NCBI RefSeq assembly: GCF_003943465.1
Contig: NZ_RJPR01000003.1
Location: 95,677 to 159,676, forward strand
Origin: Streptococcus cristatus
GTDB taxonomy: Bacteria; Bacillota; Bacilli; Lactobacillales; Streptococcaceae
Direction of reading: 5' to 3'
DNA length: 64,000 nt
Position numbers and translations under genes: made by a program. The notes under the pieces were generated by a model that saw nothing but the letters and a program-made list of their open reading frames with translations, ran no database searches and had not been told where the DNA came from. Positions 28,939-38,183 of this stretch are shown here, piece after piece; within the stretch, counting starts at the first letter, position 1, and every line of letters begins with the position of its first letter.

Positions 28939-30108
28939 ATGGAACACAAAGAAAAAGATTTTAGTTTGTCCTGGTTTTTTAGATGGTTCTTGGACAATAA
29001 GGCCATCACCGTATTTTTGGTGACTTTACTCATTGGTTTGAACATTTTTATTCTTAGCAAAATTAGCTTTATTTTTACACCGGTGATTGAGTTTATTGGT
29101 GTCATTATGTTGCCAGTGATTTTAGCTGGGCTGCTTTACTATCTGCTTAATCCCATTGTCGACTGGATGGAAAAGCGCAAGATTAACCGTGTGGCTGGGA
29201 TTACAATTGTCTTTGTCTTGATTGGTGTTTTGATTGTGTGGGGCTTGGCGGTCGCTATTCCTAACTTGCAGCATCAGGTAGTGAGTTTTTCAAAAAATGT
29301 TCCCGCCTATCTCAAGCAAGCCAATAAAATGATTGATGATGTTTTGACCAATCATATTTCAGACGATTTGAAGCCACAAATCGAGCAAGTTACGAATAAG
29401 CTTTCGACTCAGATTACTTCATGGGCCAGCAATTTTTCATCTAAGGCAGTCAATTGGGCTAGCAATCTGATTAGTACGGCTTCACAAATCATTGTGGCTA
29501 TCATCATCATGCCTTTTATTCTTTTCTATTTGCTGCGCGATGGGAAAAATCTCAAAGGCTATGTGGTTCAGTTCTTGCCAACGAAATTCCGCGAGTCATT
29601 TGGTCAGGTCATGACAGATGTGAATACCCAGTTGGCTAATTATGTTCGTGGTCAGGTGACTGTAGCGATTATTGTGGCCTTTATGTTTATGATTCTTTTC
29701 AAGATCATCGGCTTGCGTTATGGTGTGACTTTAGCGGTTGTGGCAGGAGTTTTGAACTTGGTGCCTTATTTGGGAAGCTTCCTTGCTATGTTGCCGGCTT
29801 TGGTTCTTGGATTGATTGCTGGTCCGATCATGCTGTTGAAAGTCATTATCGTCTTTATTGTGGAGCAGACTATTGAGGGGCGCTTCGTGTCTCCATTGAT
29901 CTTGGGAAGCCAATTAAGCATCCATCCGATTACGATTTTATTTGTTTTGCTGACTTCAGGAACCATGTTTGGTATCTGGGGCGTCTTGTTGGGAATTCCA
30001 GCTTATGCCTCAGCCAAGGTTGCTATCACAGCACTCTTTAAGTGGTACAAGAAGGTTAGCGGTTTGTATGAAGAAAGTGTTCAAGAATTAGGAGAAGGCA
30101 GTGAGTAA
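28939..30108 (+). CDS. AI-2E-family (PerM/UPF0118) membrane transporter
   Basis: This 389-residue protein has eight predicted membrane helices. The central IIMPFILFYLLRDGK segment and the C-terminal LGSQLSIHPITILFVLLTSG and GIWGVLLGIPAYA blocks are typical of the family. Members include proposed exporters of autoinducer-2 and ion antiporters, so the substrate is uncertain. ATG28939 was chosen because TTCAAAGGAG lies just before it. An upstream in-frame start at 28876 has no SD. It overlaps the next gene by 8 bp. Confidence 0.87.
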   Translation: MEHKEKDFSLSWFFRWFLDNKAITVFLVTLLIGLNIFILSKISFIFTPVIEFIGVIMLPVILAGLLYYLLNPIVDWMEKRKINRVAGITIVFVLIGVLIVWGLAVAIPNLQHQVVSFSKNVPAYLKQANKMIDDVLTNHISDDLKPQIEQVTNKLSTQITSWASNFSSKAVNWASNLISTASQIIVAIIIMPFILFYLLRDGKNLKGYVVQFLPTKFRESFGQVMTDVNTQLANYVRGQVTVAIIVAFMFMILFKIIGLRYGVTLAVVAGVLNLVPYLGSFLAMLPALVLGLIAGPIMLLKVIIVFIVEQTIEGRFVSPLILGSQLSIHPITILFVLLTSGTMFGIWGVLLGIPAYASAKVAITALFKWYKKVSGLYEESVQELGEGSE

Positions 30109-31330
30109 GAGTGAACAAATGTTAACAGCCCTGCAAAATCAAGATTTAGGGCAGGCTGAAAAGTATTTTGAAGAGGCCCTGAGCCAAGATTCCAATCAAG
30201 AGTTATTAGAATTAGCCGATTACTTAGAAAGTATCGGCTTTTTCCCTCAAGCCAAACGAATTTATGAAAAATTGGCTCCGCTTTTCCCCGAGTCCTATAT
30301 CAGTCTGGCAACGATTGCTGCTGATGATGGTGACTTGGAAGAAGCTTTTGCTTATTTAGAGGAAATTGACTCAGAAAGTGAATGGTATGTGGCAGCTCTC
30401 TTGGCCAAGGCTGACCTTTATCAGCTAGAGGGATTGCCAGATGTGGCGCGGGAGAAATTGCTGGAAGCTGCCAAACTGTCGGACGAACCTTTGGTGACTT
30501 TTGGTTTAGCAGAAATTGAGTTTGAATTGGAAAATTTTGCCCAGGCCATTAAGGAATATGCCCAGCTAGATAATCGGTCTATCTACGAGCAGACAGGCGT
30601 GTCCACCTACCAGCGTATTGGCCTTTGCTATGCCAGTCTGGGGAAAATCGAAGCAGCCATTGAATTTTTGACAAAGGCTGTGGAGTTAGAGTATGACGAA
30701 GAGACGGTCTACGAATTAGCAGCTATCTTGTACGAACAAGAGGAGTACCAAAAAGCTAATTTGTACTTCAAGCAGCTGGATACGATTTCGCCAGATTTTG
30801 AAGGCTATGAGTATGCCTATGCGCAGTCTCTCCATGCGGAGCATAAGACTGAGGAAGCTTTGGCAATGGCAGAGCAAGGCTTGACCAAAAATCCTTTCGA
30901 GACTCGCCTCTTGCTTCTTGCTTCGCAACTATCTTACGAACTGCATGATGTGGAAAAATCTGAGCACTACTTGCTAGCAGCTCAGGAAAATGCAGATGAT
31001 GTAGAGGAAATTGCTCTACGCCTGACCAATCTTTATCTGGAGCAGGAACGCTACGATGAGGTCTTAGCTTTTGAGGATCAGGAAGTGGATAATGTCTTAA
31101 CCCACTGGAATCTGGCACGGGCTTATCAGGCCTTGGAAAATCTGGAGAAAGCTGGGGAGCTTTATCAGGAACTGGCAGTTGACTTGCAGGAAAATCCTGA
31201 ATTTCTGGAAGAATTTGTTCATCTCTTGCGTGAATTAGGGCGTGTGGAAGAAGCGAAAATACAGGCTGGTAAATATTTGCGTTTGGTTCCAGATGATACT
31301 ACTATGGCAGATTTGTACGAAAGTTTATAG
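30101..31330 (+). CDS. Tetratricopeptide-repeat protein
   Basis: This 409-residue soluble, acidic protein is built of successive TPR helical pairs (for example AEKYFEEALSQD, AIEFLTKAVELEYD and KAGELYQELAVDLQ). The start is a GTG at 30101, overlapping the end of the transporter gene, with GGAGAAGG as SD. TPR arrays mediate protein-protein contacts, and a partner cannot be named. Streptococci carry such a gene next to the AI-2E-family gene, suggesting linked expression. Confidence 0.85.
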   Translation: MSKSEQMLTALQNQDLGQAEKYFEEALSQDSNQELLELADYLESIGFFPQAKRIYEKLAPLFPESYISLATIAADDGDLEEAFAYLEEIDSESEWYVAALLAKADLYQLEGLPDVAREKLLEAAKLSDEPLVTFGLAEIEFELENFAQAIKEYAQLDNRSIYEQTGVSTYQRIGLCYASLGKIEAAIEFLTKAVELEYDEETVYELAAILYEQEEYQKANLYFKQLDTISPDFEGYEYAYAQSLHAEHKTEEALAMAEQGLTKNPFETRLLLLASQLSYELHDVEKSEHYLLAAQENADDVEEIALRLTNLYLEQERYDEVLAFEDQEVDNVLTHWNLARAYQALENLEKAGELYQELAVDLQENPEFLEEFVHLLRELGRVEEAKIQAGKYLRLVPDDTTMADLYESL

Positions 31331-31429
31331 AATTTTATTGAAAAAGCTCTTTTGTACTGCCTTTCGGGTATATTAGGAAGAAGGTTTTCTTACTGACACG
31401 ATAGTTTGATTAAAGGAGGAGTAGAGATA

Positions 31430-31735
31430 TTGTCCCAACTGAAACGAATCCAAGAAATGGAAGAGCATTTGAATAAATACGCTCAGGCTCTGGCTGCGGC
31501 TCAATCTGCTTTGGCTGAGCTGGAGGCTAGCCAGAAGAATTATATCCAGCTTCGAGATTATTACACCAGCCAGGTTTTCTTTGACGATTTGGAATTTTCC
31601 AATCGACTAGACTTTCCTGAGGATGTGACCTGTGGAGTTTTGAGCGAAGATGCTGTTTATGACCTCATGGGAGAGCACTTTGAGACGGCGTTGCAGCTGC
31701 TAGACCTATCCAGTGCCATGCTGAAAGAAAGGTAA
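31430..31735 (+). CDS. DUF4298 domain protein
   Basis: This 101-residue protein has an N-terminal coiled coil (RIQEMEEHLNKYAQALAAAQ) and the DUF4298 C-terminal part: LRDYYTSQVFFDDLE, then CGVLSEDAVYDLMGEH. TTG31430 was preferred as start because AAAGGAGGAG lies 8 bp before it. An in-frame TTG at 31406 has no SD. No function is known. Confidence 0.8.
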   Translation: MSQLKRIQEMEEHLNKYAQALAAAQSALAELEASQKNYIQLRDYYTSQVFFDDLEFSNRLDFPEDVTCGVLSEDAVYDLMGEHFETALQLLDLSSAMLKER

Positions 31736-31887
31736 AGGCCTAGGATGAAATAAAATGGCTTCTGTCGAAAGGATAGAGCATGGACAATGTCAACGAAAGG
31801 ATCGGAAATGTGGGAAATCTAAAACAAAGGCCGACCAACCGTTGGCATTATTAAAGGAACACAAGATTTGCAGAAAGGCGGACCAGC

Positions 31888-32637
31888 ATGCGCGACAACC
31901 ATCTTCATACCTATTTTTCCTATGATTCTGAGGCGGATTTTTCTGACTATCTGGACCATTACGAGGGCGAGATTGTCACCACTGAGCACTATGACTTGTC
32001 CAATCCCTACCCTTACCAAGCTGCCTCGCCCCATGATGATGTGCCTGACTATGCGGCCTATTCGGCAAAAATAGCAGAGCTGAACCAGCAATATGGCAAC
32101 CGCATCAAAAAGGGGATTGAAATTGGTTACTATGCTCCGCGTAAGGCTGATATCCTATCTTTCCTATCTGACAAGGAATACGACTTGAAACTCCTATCTG
32201 TTCACCACAATGGTAGTTTTGACTATCTGGAAGAGCCTGTCTTGCAGCTGGACAAGATGGAGTTAATTCCCCGCTACCTGAGAGAGTTAGAAGAGGCCAT
32301 CGAGGCTGTGCCAGCAGATGTCTTAGCTCACTTTGACTATGGCTTTCGCAAATTCGACCTTACCGTGGAGGAGTTAAAAACTTTTGAATCAGAGCTGCGA
32401 CAGCTTTTGCAAAAGATGATTGATCATGATCTGGCCTTTGAACTCAACTGCAAGTCTATGTATCTCTACGGTCATGAAGACCTCTATATCTACGCTCTTG
32501 GTCTTGTCAAGGAGCTTGGTGGTCAGCGCTTTTCAGTTGGCTCCGATGGCCACAAACTAGAACATTTTCGACTTAAGTTTGACCGAGTGGCTCAAATCCT
32601 CGTTGATGTCGGTATTGAGGAAAGTCAGCTGATTTAA
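31888..32637 (+). CDS. PHP-domain phosphatase, HisJ/HisK-like
   Basis: This 249-residue PHP-superfamily protein has metal-binding motifs DNHLHTYFS (residues 3-11), TTEHYD, SVHHNG and GSDGHKLEH. It resembles histidinol-phosphatases of the HisK type. No other his gene is in the window and many oral streptococci lack a complete his pathway, so it may act on another phosphomonoester. The 152-bp gap before it holds no feature I can identify apart from GAAAGGCGG upstream of the ATG. Confidence 0.8.
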   Translation: MRDNHLHTYFSYDSEADFSDYLDHYEGEIVTTEHYDLSNPYPYQAASPHDDVPDYAAYSAKIAELNQQYGNRIKKGIEIGYYAPRKADILSFLSDKEYDLKLLSVHHNGSFDYLEEPVLQLDKMELIPRYLRELEEAIEAVPADVLAHFDYGFRKFDLTVEELKTFESELRQLLQKMIDHDLAFELNCKSMYLYGHEDLYIYALGLVKELGGQRFSVGSDGHKLEHFRLKFDRVAQILVDVGIEESQLI

Positions 32638-32678
32638 GGCATCACGTGCGGATTCTAATTGTCCATTAAACGCTTTTT

Positions 32679-32706
32679 TTGAATTTCAATCAGAATGTGA
32701 TATACT
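32679..32706 (+). promoter_or_regulatory. Promoter of acetolactate decarboxylase gene
   Basis: TTGAAT (32679-32684), a 16-nt spacer and TATACT (32701-32706) lie about 45 bp upstream of the ATG. Confidence 0.6.
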
Positions 32707-32751
32707 TAAGTGAATTAGAAAATACAAAAATTTGTTGATGTAGGAGAAAAA

Positions 32752-33471
32752 ATGGCAGAGCCAGTGAAATTATTTCAGTATAATACCCTAGGAGCCTTGA
32801 TGGCTGGACTTTATGGTGGGAGCATGACGATTGGGGAGCTCCTGAAATACGGCGATTTAGGGATTGGTACACTGGATTCCATTGATGGGGAATTGATCGT
32901 TCTTGATGGTAAGGCCTATCAGGCTAAGGGATCTGGTAATGTGCCTGAAGTTGTAGAAGTTTCAGATGATGTAACGGTACCCTACGCTGCGGTTGTTCCC
33001 CACCAAGCGGAGGTCATTTTCCGCCAGCGCTTCGAAATGACAGATGAAGAGCTGGAAAAGCGAATTGAATCCTATTACGATGGGGAAAATCTATTTCGCT
33101 CCATCAAGATTCATGGAGAATTTTCCCACATGCATGTGCGAATGATTCCAAAATCGACTTCAGAGAAGAAGTTTGCTGAAGTAGCCGTAAGTCAGCCTGA
33201 GTACCATGCGGATAATGTTTCTGGAACTATTGTTGGCTTTTGGACACCCGAAATTTTCCACGGTGTCAGTGTAGCCGGCTATCATCTTCACTTTATTTCA
33301 GACGACCATACCTTTGGTGGTCACGTTATGGACTTTGTTATCAAGGAAGGGATTGTGGAGCTAGGTGCTGTCGATCAGTTGGATCAACGTTTCCCAGTTC
33401 AAGACCGTAAGTTCCTCTTTGCAAAATTCAATGTCGATGAAGTAAGATCGGACATGGACAAGGTTGAGTAG
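32752..33471 (+). CDS. budA: Alpha-acetolactate decarboxylase
   Basis: This 239-residue enzyme (also called AlsD) converts acetolactate to acetoin, diverting pyruvate to neutral products. The GSMTIGELLKYGDLGIGTLD block, the HMHVRMIPKS segment and the zinc-ligand region GYHLHFISDDHTFGGHV are intact. No acetolactate synthase gene is adjacent. It is monocistronic with its own promoter. Confidence 0.95.
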   Translation: MAEPVKLFQYNTLGALMAGLYGGSMTIGELLKYGDLGIGTLDSIDGELIVLDGKAYQAKGSGNVPEVVEVSDDVTVPYAAVVPHQAEVIFRQRFEMTDEELEKRIESYYDGENLFRSIKIHGEFSHMHVRMIPKSTSEKKFAEVAVSQPEYHADNVSGTIVGFWTPEIFHGVSVAGYHLHFISDDHTFGGHVMDFVIKEGIVELGAVDQLDQRFPVQDRKFLFAKFNVDEVRSDMDKVE

Positions 33472-33572
33472 TCAATTACTGTGACAATTGTCTACTTCTG
33501 ATAAAAAAAGAGGCTAGGACTCTGCTGTCCCAACCTCTGAAAGATAACTAGATTTTTAAATTCAGTAAGTTT

Positions 33573-33594
33573 GAGGAGCCAAGGCTCCTCTTTT
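33573..33594 (+). terminator. Terminator after budA
   Basis: GAGGAGCC (33573-33580) and GGCTCCTC (33583-33590) form a perfect stem followed by TTTT. An imperfect GAGGCTAGGAC...GTCCCAACCTC hairpin about 50 bp earlier (near 33510-33539) may back it up. Confidence 0.75.
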
Positions 33595-33638
33595 ATTGTT
33601 CAATATCCGCCAAATCGATATTTTAGAAACGGATTAGT

Positions 33639-35288
33639 TTACATTTTCATGCTGTTAATTTTTTCTTCATCTGGTGTGACGCGCAGCGTTTTCTGCCCTG
33701 TATAGGTGACAAATCCCGGCTTGCCACCAGTTGGCTTGTTGAGTTTTCTGACTTCAATCATGTCCACTTGGACCAGATTGGAGAGTCTGGCCTTGGAGAA
33801 GTAGGCCGCTAGCTCGGCAGCGTCTGTCTTGACTTCATCGCTGGGCTGAAGATTACCGGTGATGACCACATGGCTACCCGGAATATCCTTGGCGTGGAAC
33901 CAAAGCTCGTCCTTCTTAGCCATCTTAAAAGTCAGTTCGTCATTTTGTAGGTTGTTACGCCCAACGAGGATAATGGTTTGACCGTCAGTTGCCAGATATT
34001 TCTCCGGTTTCTGCCTTTTCTGGATTTTCTCTCTTTGGCGTCGGCGGATAAAGCCAGTCTGGATTAGTTCCTCCCGAATTTCTGCAATCTCAGTCAGGCT
34101 GGCCTGAGCAAGGGCAGTTTCCACGCTCTCTAGGTAGAGAATCGTATTCCTTGTCTCCTCAATTAAGCTGGTCAGGTGTTTGACGGCTTCCTTGAGCTTC
34201 TGGTAACGTTTGAAATAGCGCTGGGCATTTTGATTGGGGGTCAAAGCCTTGTCAAGTGCGATGATAATCTTCTCACCCGTGTAGTAATTGTCCAGTTCCA
34301 CTTGGTCCTGGTCGTTGGGTACCTGATGGAGGAAGGTGGTCAAGAGTTCCCCCTTTTGACGGAATTCTTCTGCATTCTCCGTTGCTAGGAGTTCTTCCTC
34401 TTGCTTGCCCAGTTTTTTCCGGTTCTTTTCCAACTCATTTTCTACCCTGCGAATCAGTTCGCTGGCCTGCTGGTTGACCCGATCGCGCTCAGCCTTATCC
34501 TTATAGAAAGTATCCAAAAGCTCGGATAGCGTGGACATTTGGGTCTTGCTGTCGGAAAATAGCAGAGCAGAGAAGGATTTTTCGGTCAGGCTAGGTTGAG
34601 TCGGACTGGCAAAAAATGCTCGGAAAGTTTTGAGCTTGTCAGCTGTCAAACGGCCACTGAGCTCAGTAGCCGTATCCCGACCCAAGCCCTGAAAAATCTG
34701 CTGCAGGCGTTTGGGCTCTAAGTCCTCTGTCTGTAGGATTTGGAAGAGCTTTTCATCATCCACAGTGAAAGGATTGAGGCTACCTGTCTGAGGTGGTGCG
34801 ACATAGGTTGAGCCTGGCAGGATGGTTCGATAGCTATTTTGTGAAAATCCGACGTGTTTGATTGCTTCAATAATCTTGCCACTAGCCTTGTCCAAGAGAA
34901 TGATATTACTGTGCTTGCCCATGATTTCGATGACCAGAGTCACAGCCACGCTATCGCCGATTTCGTTCTTATTGGAGACGCTGATTTCCAAAATCCGGTC
35001 ATTCTCCACTTGCTGGATCGCTTCAATGACAGCACCCTGTAGGTATTTGCGCATGACCATGATAAAGGTATTAGGCACTGCTGGATTTTCAAACGTGGTA
35101 TCTGTCAGCTGGACGCGCCCAAAGACAGAGTGGGCTGATAAGAGCAGCTTGTGGCTTTTACGGTTGCTGCGAATCTGTAAAACTAGCTCCTGTTCAAAAG
35201 GTTGATTAATCTTTTGGATGCGGCCGCCCAGCAGTTCGCGGCGCAGCTCCTCTGTCATATGGTGTAAAAAAAATCCGTCGAAAGACAT
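33639..35288 (-). CDS. rqcH: NFACT protein RqcH / fibronectin-binding protein PavA
   Basis: This 549-residue protein begins MSFDGFFLHHMTEELRREL and has an NFACT-N domain, a central coiled coil (about 270-430) and a C-terminal NFACT-R domain with DELWFHAKDIPGSHVVITG. It is the orthologue of pneumococcal PavA and S. gordonii FbpA, described as anchorless adhesins. In B. subtilis the family member RqcH adds alanine tails to stalled peptides on 50S subunits. No signal peptide or sortase motif is present, so the ribosome role is likely primary. On the minus strand, AAGGAGAAAAGC precedes the ATG and a TGTTATAAT extended -10 lies at about 35318-35326. Confidence 0.93.
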   Translation of the reverse strand: MSFDGFFLHHMTEELRRELLGGRIQKINQPFEQELVLQIRSNRKSHKLLLSAHSVFGRVQLTDTTFENPAVPNTFIMVMRKYLQGAVIEAIQQVENDRILEISVSNKNEIGDSVAVTLVIEIMGKHSNIILLDKASGKIIEAIKHVGFSQNSYRTILPGSTYVAPPQTGSLNPFTVDDEKLFQILQTEDLEPKRLQQIFQGLGRDTATELSGRLTADKLKTFRAFFASPTQPSLTEKSFSALLFSDSKTQMSTLSELLDTFYKDKAERDRVNQQASELIRRVENELEKNRKKLGKQEEELLATENAEEFRQKGELLTTFLHQVPNDQDQVELDNYYTGEKIIIALDKALTPNQNAQRYFKRYQKLKEAVKHLTSLIEETRNTILYLESVETALAQASLTEIAEIREELIQTGFIRRRQREKIQKRQKPEKYLATDGQTIILVGRNNLQNDELTFKMAKKDELWFHAKDIPGSHVVITGNLQPSDEVKTDAAELAAYFSKARLSNLVQVDMIEVRKLNKPTGGKPGFVTYTGQKTLRVTPDEEKINSMKM

Positions 35289-35437
35289 GCTTTTCTCCTT
35301 GAAAGTTGCTACAGAAGATTATAACAAAAAACCAAGCCAAAAGCTTCTAAAGTCTCATCAAAAAGAAATTTATTTTTTGTCAATGATTATCAATATAAAT
35401 AAAAACCGAACATTTTATAAAAAATTTCAAAAAAGCC

Positions 35438-35466
35438 TTGACATCCCTTCAGGAAAAATTTACAAT
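35438..35466 (+). promoter_or_regulatory. Promoter of the Trp T-box transcript
   Basis: TTGACA (35438-35443), a 17-nt spacer and TACAAT (35461-35466) lie just upstream of the T-box leader. Confidence 0.8.
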
Positions 35467-35472
35467 ATAGGA

Positions 35473-35718
35473 AATTAGAAAAGTAGTAGATGCATTTGTT
35501 TTTAGCGAGCTTGTGGTTGGTGGAAATGAGCAGCAAATCTTTACGAAATTGGGCTAATTGATAAAATGAATTTGAAACAATAAGAATTCGGTGCGCACAC
35601 CTTACAGTGCAGCTTGTTTGATGACAAGACAGAGATATGGGGAATATTAGCTATTTTCCATAATTGAGGTGGCACCGCGATTTACGCCCTCACACAGAAT
35701 ACCTGTGTGAGGTTTTTT
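35473..35718 (+). promoter_or_regulatory. T-box riboswitch, tryptophan type
   Basis: The conserved T-box sequence AGGTGGCACCGCG is at 35667-35679. A Stem I region with GGTTGGTGGAA lies upstream and a terminator stem CCTCACACAG (35688-35697)/CTGTGTGAGG (35703-35712) plus TTTTTT lies downstream. UGG at about 35550-35552 is the likely specifier. The T-box bulge UGGC would pair with a G discriminator base, as in tRNA-Trp. Uncharged tRNA should stabilise the antiterminator and switch on the downstream gene. Confidence 0.88.
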
Positions 35719-35751
35719 GTTGCTTATTATAAAAAATAAGGAGAAATGTCC

Positions 35752-35775
35752 ATGTTTAAACGATGGCGTCCCTAG
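35752..35775 (+). CDS. Possible seven-codon leader ORF (MFKRWRP)
   Basis: Between the T-box terminator and trpX, ATG35752 is preceded by AAGGAGAAATGTCC and encodes M-F-K-R-W-R-P before TAG. The SD is good and the peptide includes a tryptophan codon. It could be a translated leader that adds a second layer of control, or simply a chance mini-ORF. Too short to judge by composition. Confidence 0.35.
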   Translation: MFKRWRP

Positions 35776-35816
35776 GGATTGAATAGAAAAAATGAATAAA
35801 GAAATGGAGAAAAAAT

Positions 35817-36824
35817 ATGAAAAATAAACGTTTAATGACTATTTTAGGCCTCTTGGCTATTTTGGTAATCGGTGGAATGGCTTATTCCAGCTTGAGTGGA
35901 AAGAGCAACGGATCTAAGACTGACGACGATAGTAAAACAGTCAAGGTTGGTGTCTTGCAGTATGTCAGCCACCCTTCGCTGGATTTGATTTACAAGGGGA
36001 TTCAGGACGGTCTAGCTGAGGAAGGCTATAAGGGCGATAAGATCAAGATTGACTTTATGAATGCTGAGGGAGATCAGAGCAAGGTTTCTACCATGAGTAA
36101 GCAGTTGGTGTCCAATGACAATGATGTGCTGATTGGGATTGCCACTCCATCTGCGCAAGGACTAGCTGCGGCTACTAAGGACAAGCCTATCGTCATGGGA
36201 GCTATCACAGATCCAGTCGGAGCAAACCTAGTGAAAAATCTGGAAAAGCCAGGTGGTAATATCACAGGTGTTTCTGACCACAATCCAGCTAAGCAACAAC
36301 TAGAGTTGATTAAAAAATTAACGCCAAATGTGAAAACAATCGGTGCCCTATATTCTAGCAGTGAAGACAACTCCAAAGCTCAGGTAGAAGAGTTCAAAAA
36401 ATTGGCTGAAGAGGCAGGCTTCAAGGTAGAGGAATATTCTGTTCCTTCAACCAATGAAATTGCTTCAACCATGAATGTCATGACTGGCAAGGTTGATGCT
36501 ATATGGATTCCAATTGACAATACCATTGCGTCAGCATTTGCGACAGTTGTGTCCAGCAATAAAGAAGCTAAGAAACCGATTTATCCAAGTGCGACAGCCA
36601 TGGTAGAAGAAGGCGGCCTTGCCTCTGTCGTTGTAGACCAGTATGACCTCGGTGTTGCGACAGGTAAAATGGCTGCTAAAGTCCTTAAAGGTGCCAAGCC
36701 TGCTGATACTGCAGTAGATATTTTTGATAAAGGTAAATCTGTTATCAATACTAAAAATGCCAAAGAACTCGGTATCACTGTACCAGAAGATGCTCTCAAA
36801 GAAGCAGGACAAGTGATTAAATAG
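35817..36824 (+). CDS. trpX: TrpX-like ABC transporter substrate-binding protein
   Basis: This 335-residue protein belongs to the ABC_sub_bind (DUF534) family. It has an N-terminal membrane anchor at about 5-27 and then a bilobed binding domain (VGVLQYVSHPSLDLIYKGI; GITDPVGANLVKNL; GVSDHNPAKQQ). No lipobox Cys is visible, so it is anchored by an uncleaved or SPase-I signal. A Trp-type T-box controls it, so tryptophan or a precursor is the likely ligand. In other streptococci trpX is followed by permease and ATPase genes. Here a terminator follows at once and the partner genes are absent from the window. Confidence 0.85.
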   Translation: MKNKRLMTILGLLAILVIGGMAYSSLSGKSNGSKTDDDSKTVKVGVLQYVSHPSLDLIYKGIQDGLAEEGYKGDKIKIDFMNAEGDQSKVSTMSKQLVSNDNDVLIGIATPSAQGLAAATKDKPIVMGAITDPVGANLVKNLEKPGGNITGVSDHNPAKQQLELIKKLTPNVKTIGALYSSSEDNSKAQVEEFKKLAEEAGFKVEEYSVPSTNEIASTMNVMTGKVDAIWIPIDNTIASAFATVVSSNKEAKKPIYPSATAMVEEGGLASVVVDQYDLGVATGKMAAKVLKGAKPADTAVDIFDKGKSVINTKNAKELGITVPEDALKEAGQVIK

Positions 36825-36832
36825 AAAGAAAG

Positions 36833-36862
36833 GAAGTCTGTTGCTCAACGGACTTCTTTTTC
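36833..36862 (+). terminator. Terminator after trpX
   Basis: GAAGTCTGTTG (36833-36843) pairs with CAACGGACTTC (36846-36856, one G-U) and is followed by TTTTTCTTC, cutting trpX off from the pheS unit. Confidence 0.75.
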
Positions 36863-36886
36863 TTCTTGTAAATTCTATAACTGAGC

Positions 36887-36915
36887 TTGCGAAATGTTTA
36901 GAAATCTGTTAGAAT
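36887..36915 (+). promoter_or_regulatory. Promoter of pheS
   Basis: TTGCGA (36887-36892), a 17-nt spacer and TAGAAT (36910-36915) lie upstream of the T-box leader. Confidence 0.6.
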
Positions 36916-36921
36916 GAATTA

Positions 36922-37126
36922 TAATTGAATAGCAATCCGCAAGACCAGTAACCTAGGGGAAGTTTGACAGGGAGGGGAGCCAGCGACTGAGAGCTCTCTA
37001 GATGAAAGCTAGGCGAATTCACTTGCTTTGGGGTTGGTAATTAAGGTCTGGCTTGCCAGATAAAAAACGGATGGTACCGCGTGTCAACGCTCCGCTTCGG
37101 TGTGAGTGAGACCGCGGTTTTTATTT
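36922..37126 (+). promoter_or_regulatory. T-box riboswitch, phenylalanine type
   Basis: The specifier loop reads GAA-TTC-AC, with UUC (37018-37020) coding Phe. The T-box core ATGGTACCGCG is at 37071-37081. Its UGGU bulge would pair with the A discriminator of tRNA-Phe. ACCGCG (37076-37081) pairs with CGCGGT (37113-37118) in the competing terminator, followed by TTTTATTTT. Limiting charged tRNA-Phe should raise pheS expression. Confidence 0.9.
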
Positions 37127-37136
37127 TGGAGGAACT

Positions 37137-38183
37137 ATGTCAACAATTGAAGAACGATTGCAGAGTCTGCGTGAGGAAACTTTAGCCCAATTGCAGACCA
37201 TTACTCTGGAAAATGCTAAGGATATGCAGGAGCTGAAAGTATCTGTCCTAGGGAAAAAAGGAAGTCTGACTGAGATTCTCAAAGGAATGAAGGATGTTTC
37301 TGCTGAGATGCGCCCTATTATCGGGAAGCACGTCAATGAAGCACGAGATGTACTGAATGCAGCCTTTGAAGAAGCAGCTCAAATCTTGGAAGAACAGAAA
37401 GTCGCAGCCCAGTTGGCCAATGATGCCTTGGATGTGACCCTGCCAGGCCGTAAGATTCCAGCTGGAAATCGCCATATCTTGACCCAAACGAGTGAAGAAA
37501 TTGAAGATATCTTTATCGGTATGGGCTATCAGGTTGTGGATGGTTTCGAGGTTGAGTCAGACTACTACAACTTTGAGCGCATGAACCTGCCTAAAGACCA
37601 TCCTGCTCGAGATATGCAGGACACCTTCTACATCACAGAAGAGATCCTCTTACGTACTCACACTTCTCCTGTCCAGGCTCGTGCGATGGATGCCCATGAC
37701 TTTAGCCAAGGGCCACTTAAGATGATCTCTCCGGGACGTGTTTTCCGTCGTGATACAGACGATGCGACTCACTCACACCAGTTTCACCAAATTGAAGGTC
37801 TGGTCGTAGGGGAAAACATCTCCATGGCTGACTTGCAGGGAACCTTGCAGCTGATTATTCAAAAAATGTTTGGCGCGGATCGTAAGATTCGTCTGCGTCC
37901 ATCTTACTTCCCATTCACAGAGCCATCTGTCGAAGTGGATGTATCTTGCTTTAAGTGTGGTGGTGCCGGCTGTAATGTCTGCAAGAAGACTGGCTGGATC
38001 GAAATCATGGGAGCCGGAATGGTGCACCCAAGTGTCTTGGAAATGAGTGGCATCGATTCAGAGAAATATTCTGGCTTTGCCTTTGGTCTCGGTCAGGAGC
38101 GGGTGGCCATGCTTCGCTATGGTATCAACGATATTCGTGGCTTCTACCAAGGCGATGTGCGCTTTTCAGAGCAATTTAAGTAA
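37137..38183 (+). CDS. pheS: Phenylalanyl-tRNA synthetase, alpha subunit
   Basis: This 348-residue class II synthetase subunit has an N-terminal coiled coil (1-85), then motif 1/2 regions ([42 protein letters not shown]) and motif 3 ([14 protein letters not shown]). It includes a [16 protein letters not shown] segment, the Cys-containing insert common in Gram-positive PheS. With PheT it forms the alpha2-beta2 enzyme. GGAGG lies 4 bp before the ATG. Confidence 0.97.
   Translation: MSTIEERLQSLREETLAQLQTITLENAKDMQELKVSVLGKKGSLTEILKGMKDVSAEMRPIIGKHVNEARDVLNAAFEEAAQILEEQKVAAQLANDALDVTLPGRKIPAGNRHILTQTSEEIEDIFIGMGYQVVDGFEVESDYYNFERMNLPKDHPARDMQDTFYITEEILLRTHTSPVQARAMDAHDFSQGPLKMISPGRVFRRDTDDATHSHQFHQIEGLVVGENISMADLQGTLQLIIQKMFGADRKIRLRPSYFPFTEPSVEVDVSCFKCGGAGCNVCKKTGWIEIMGAGMVHPSVLEMSGIDSEKYSGFAFGLGQERVAMLRYGINDIRGFYQGDVRFSEQFK

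Noticed and set aside
32664..32686. Possible cre site (AAACGCTTTTTTTG) before budA
   Set aside because: Only half of the palindrome matches the cre consensus. Not enough to call.
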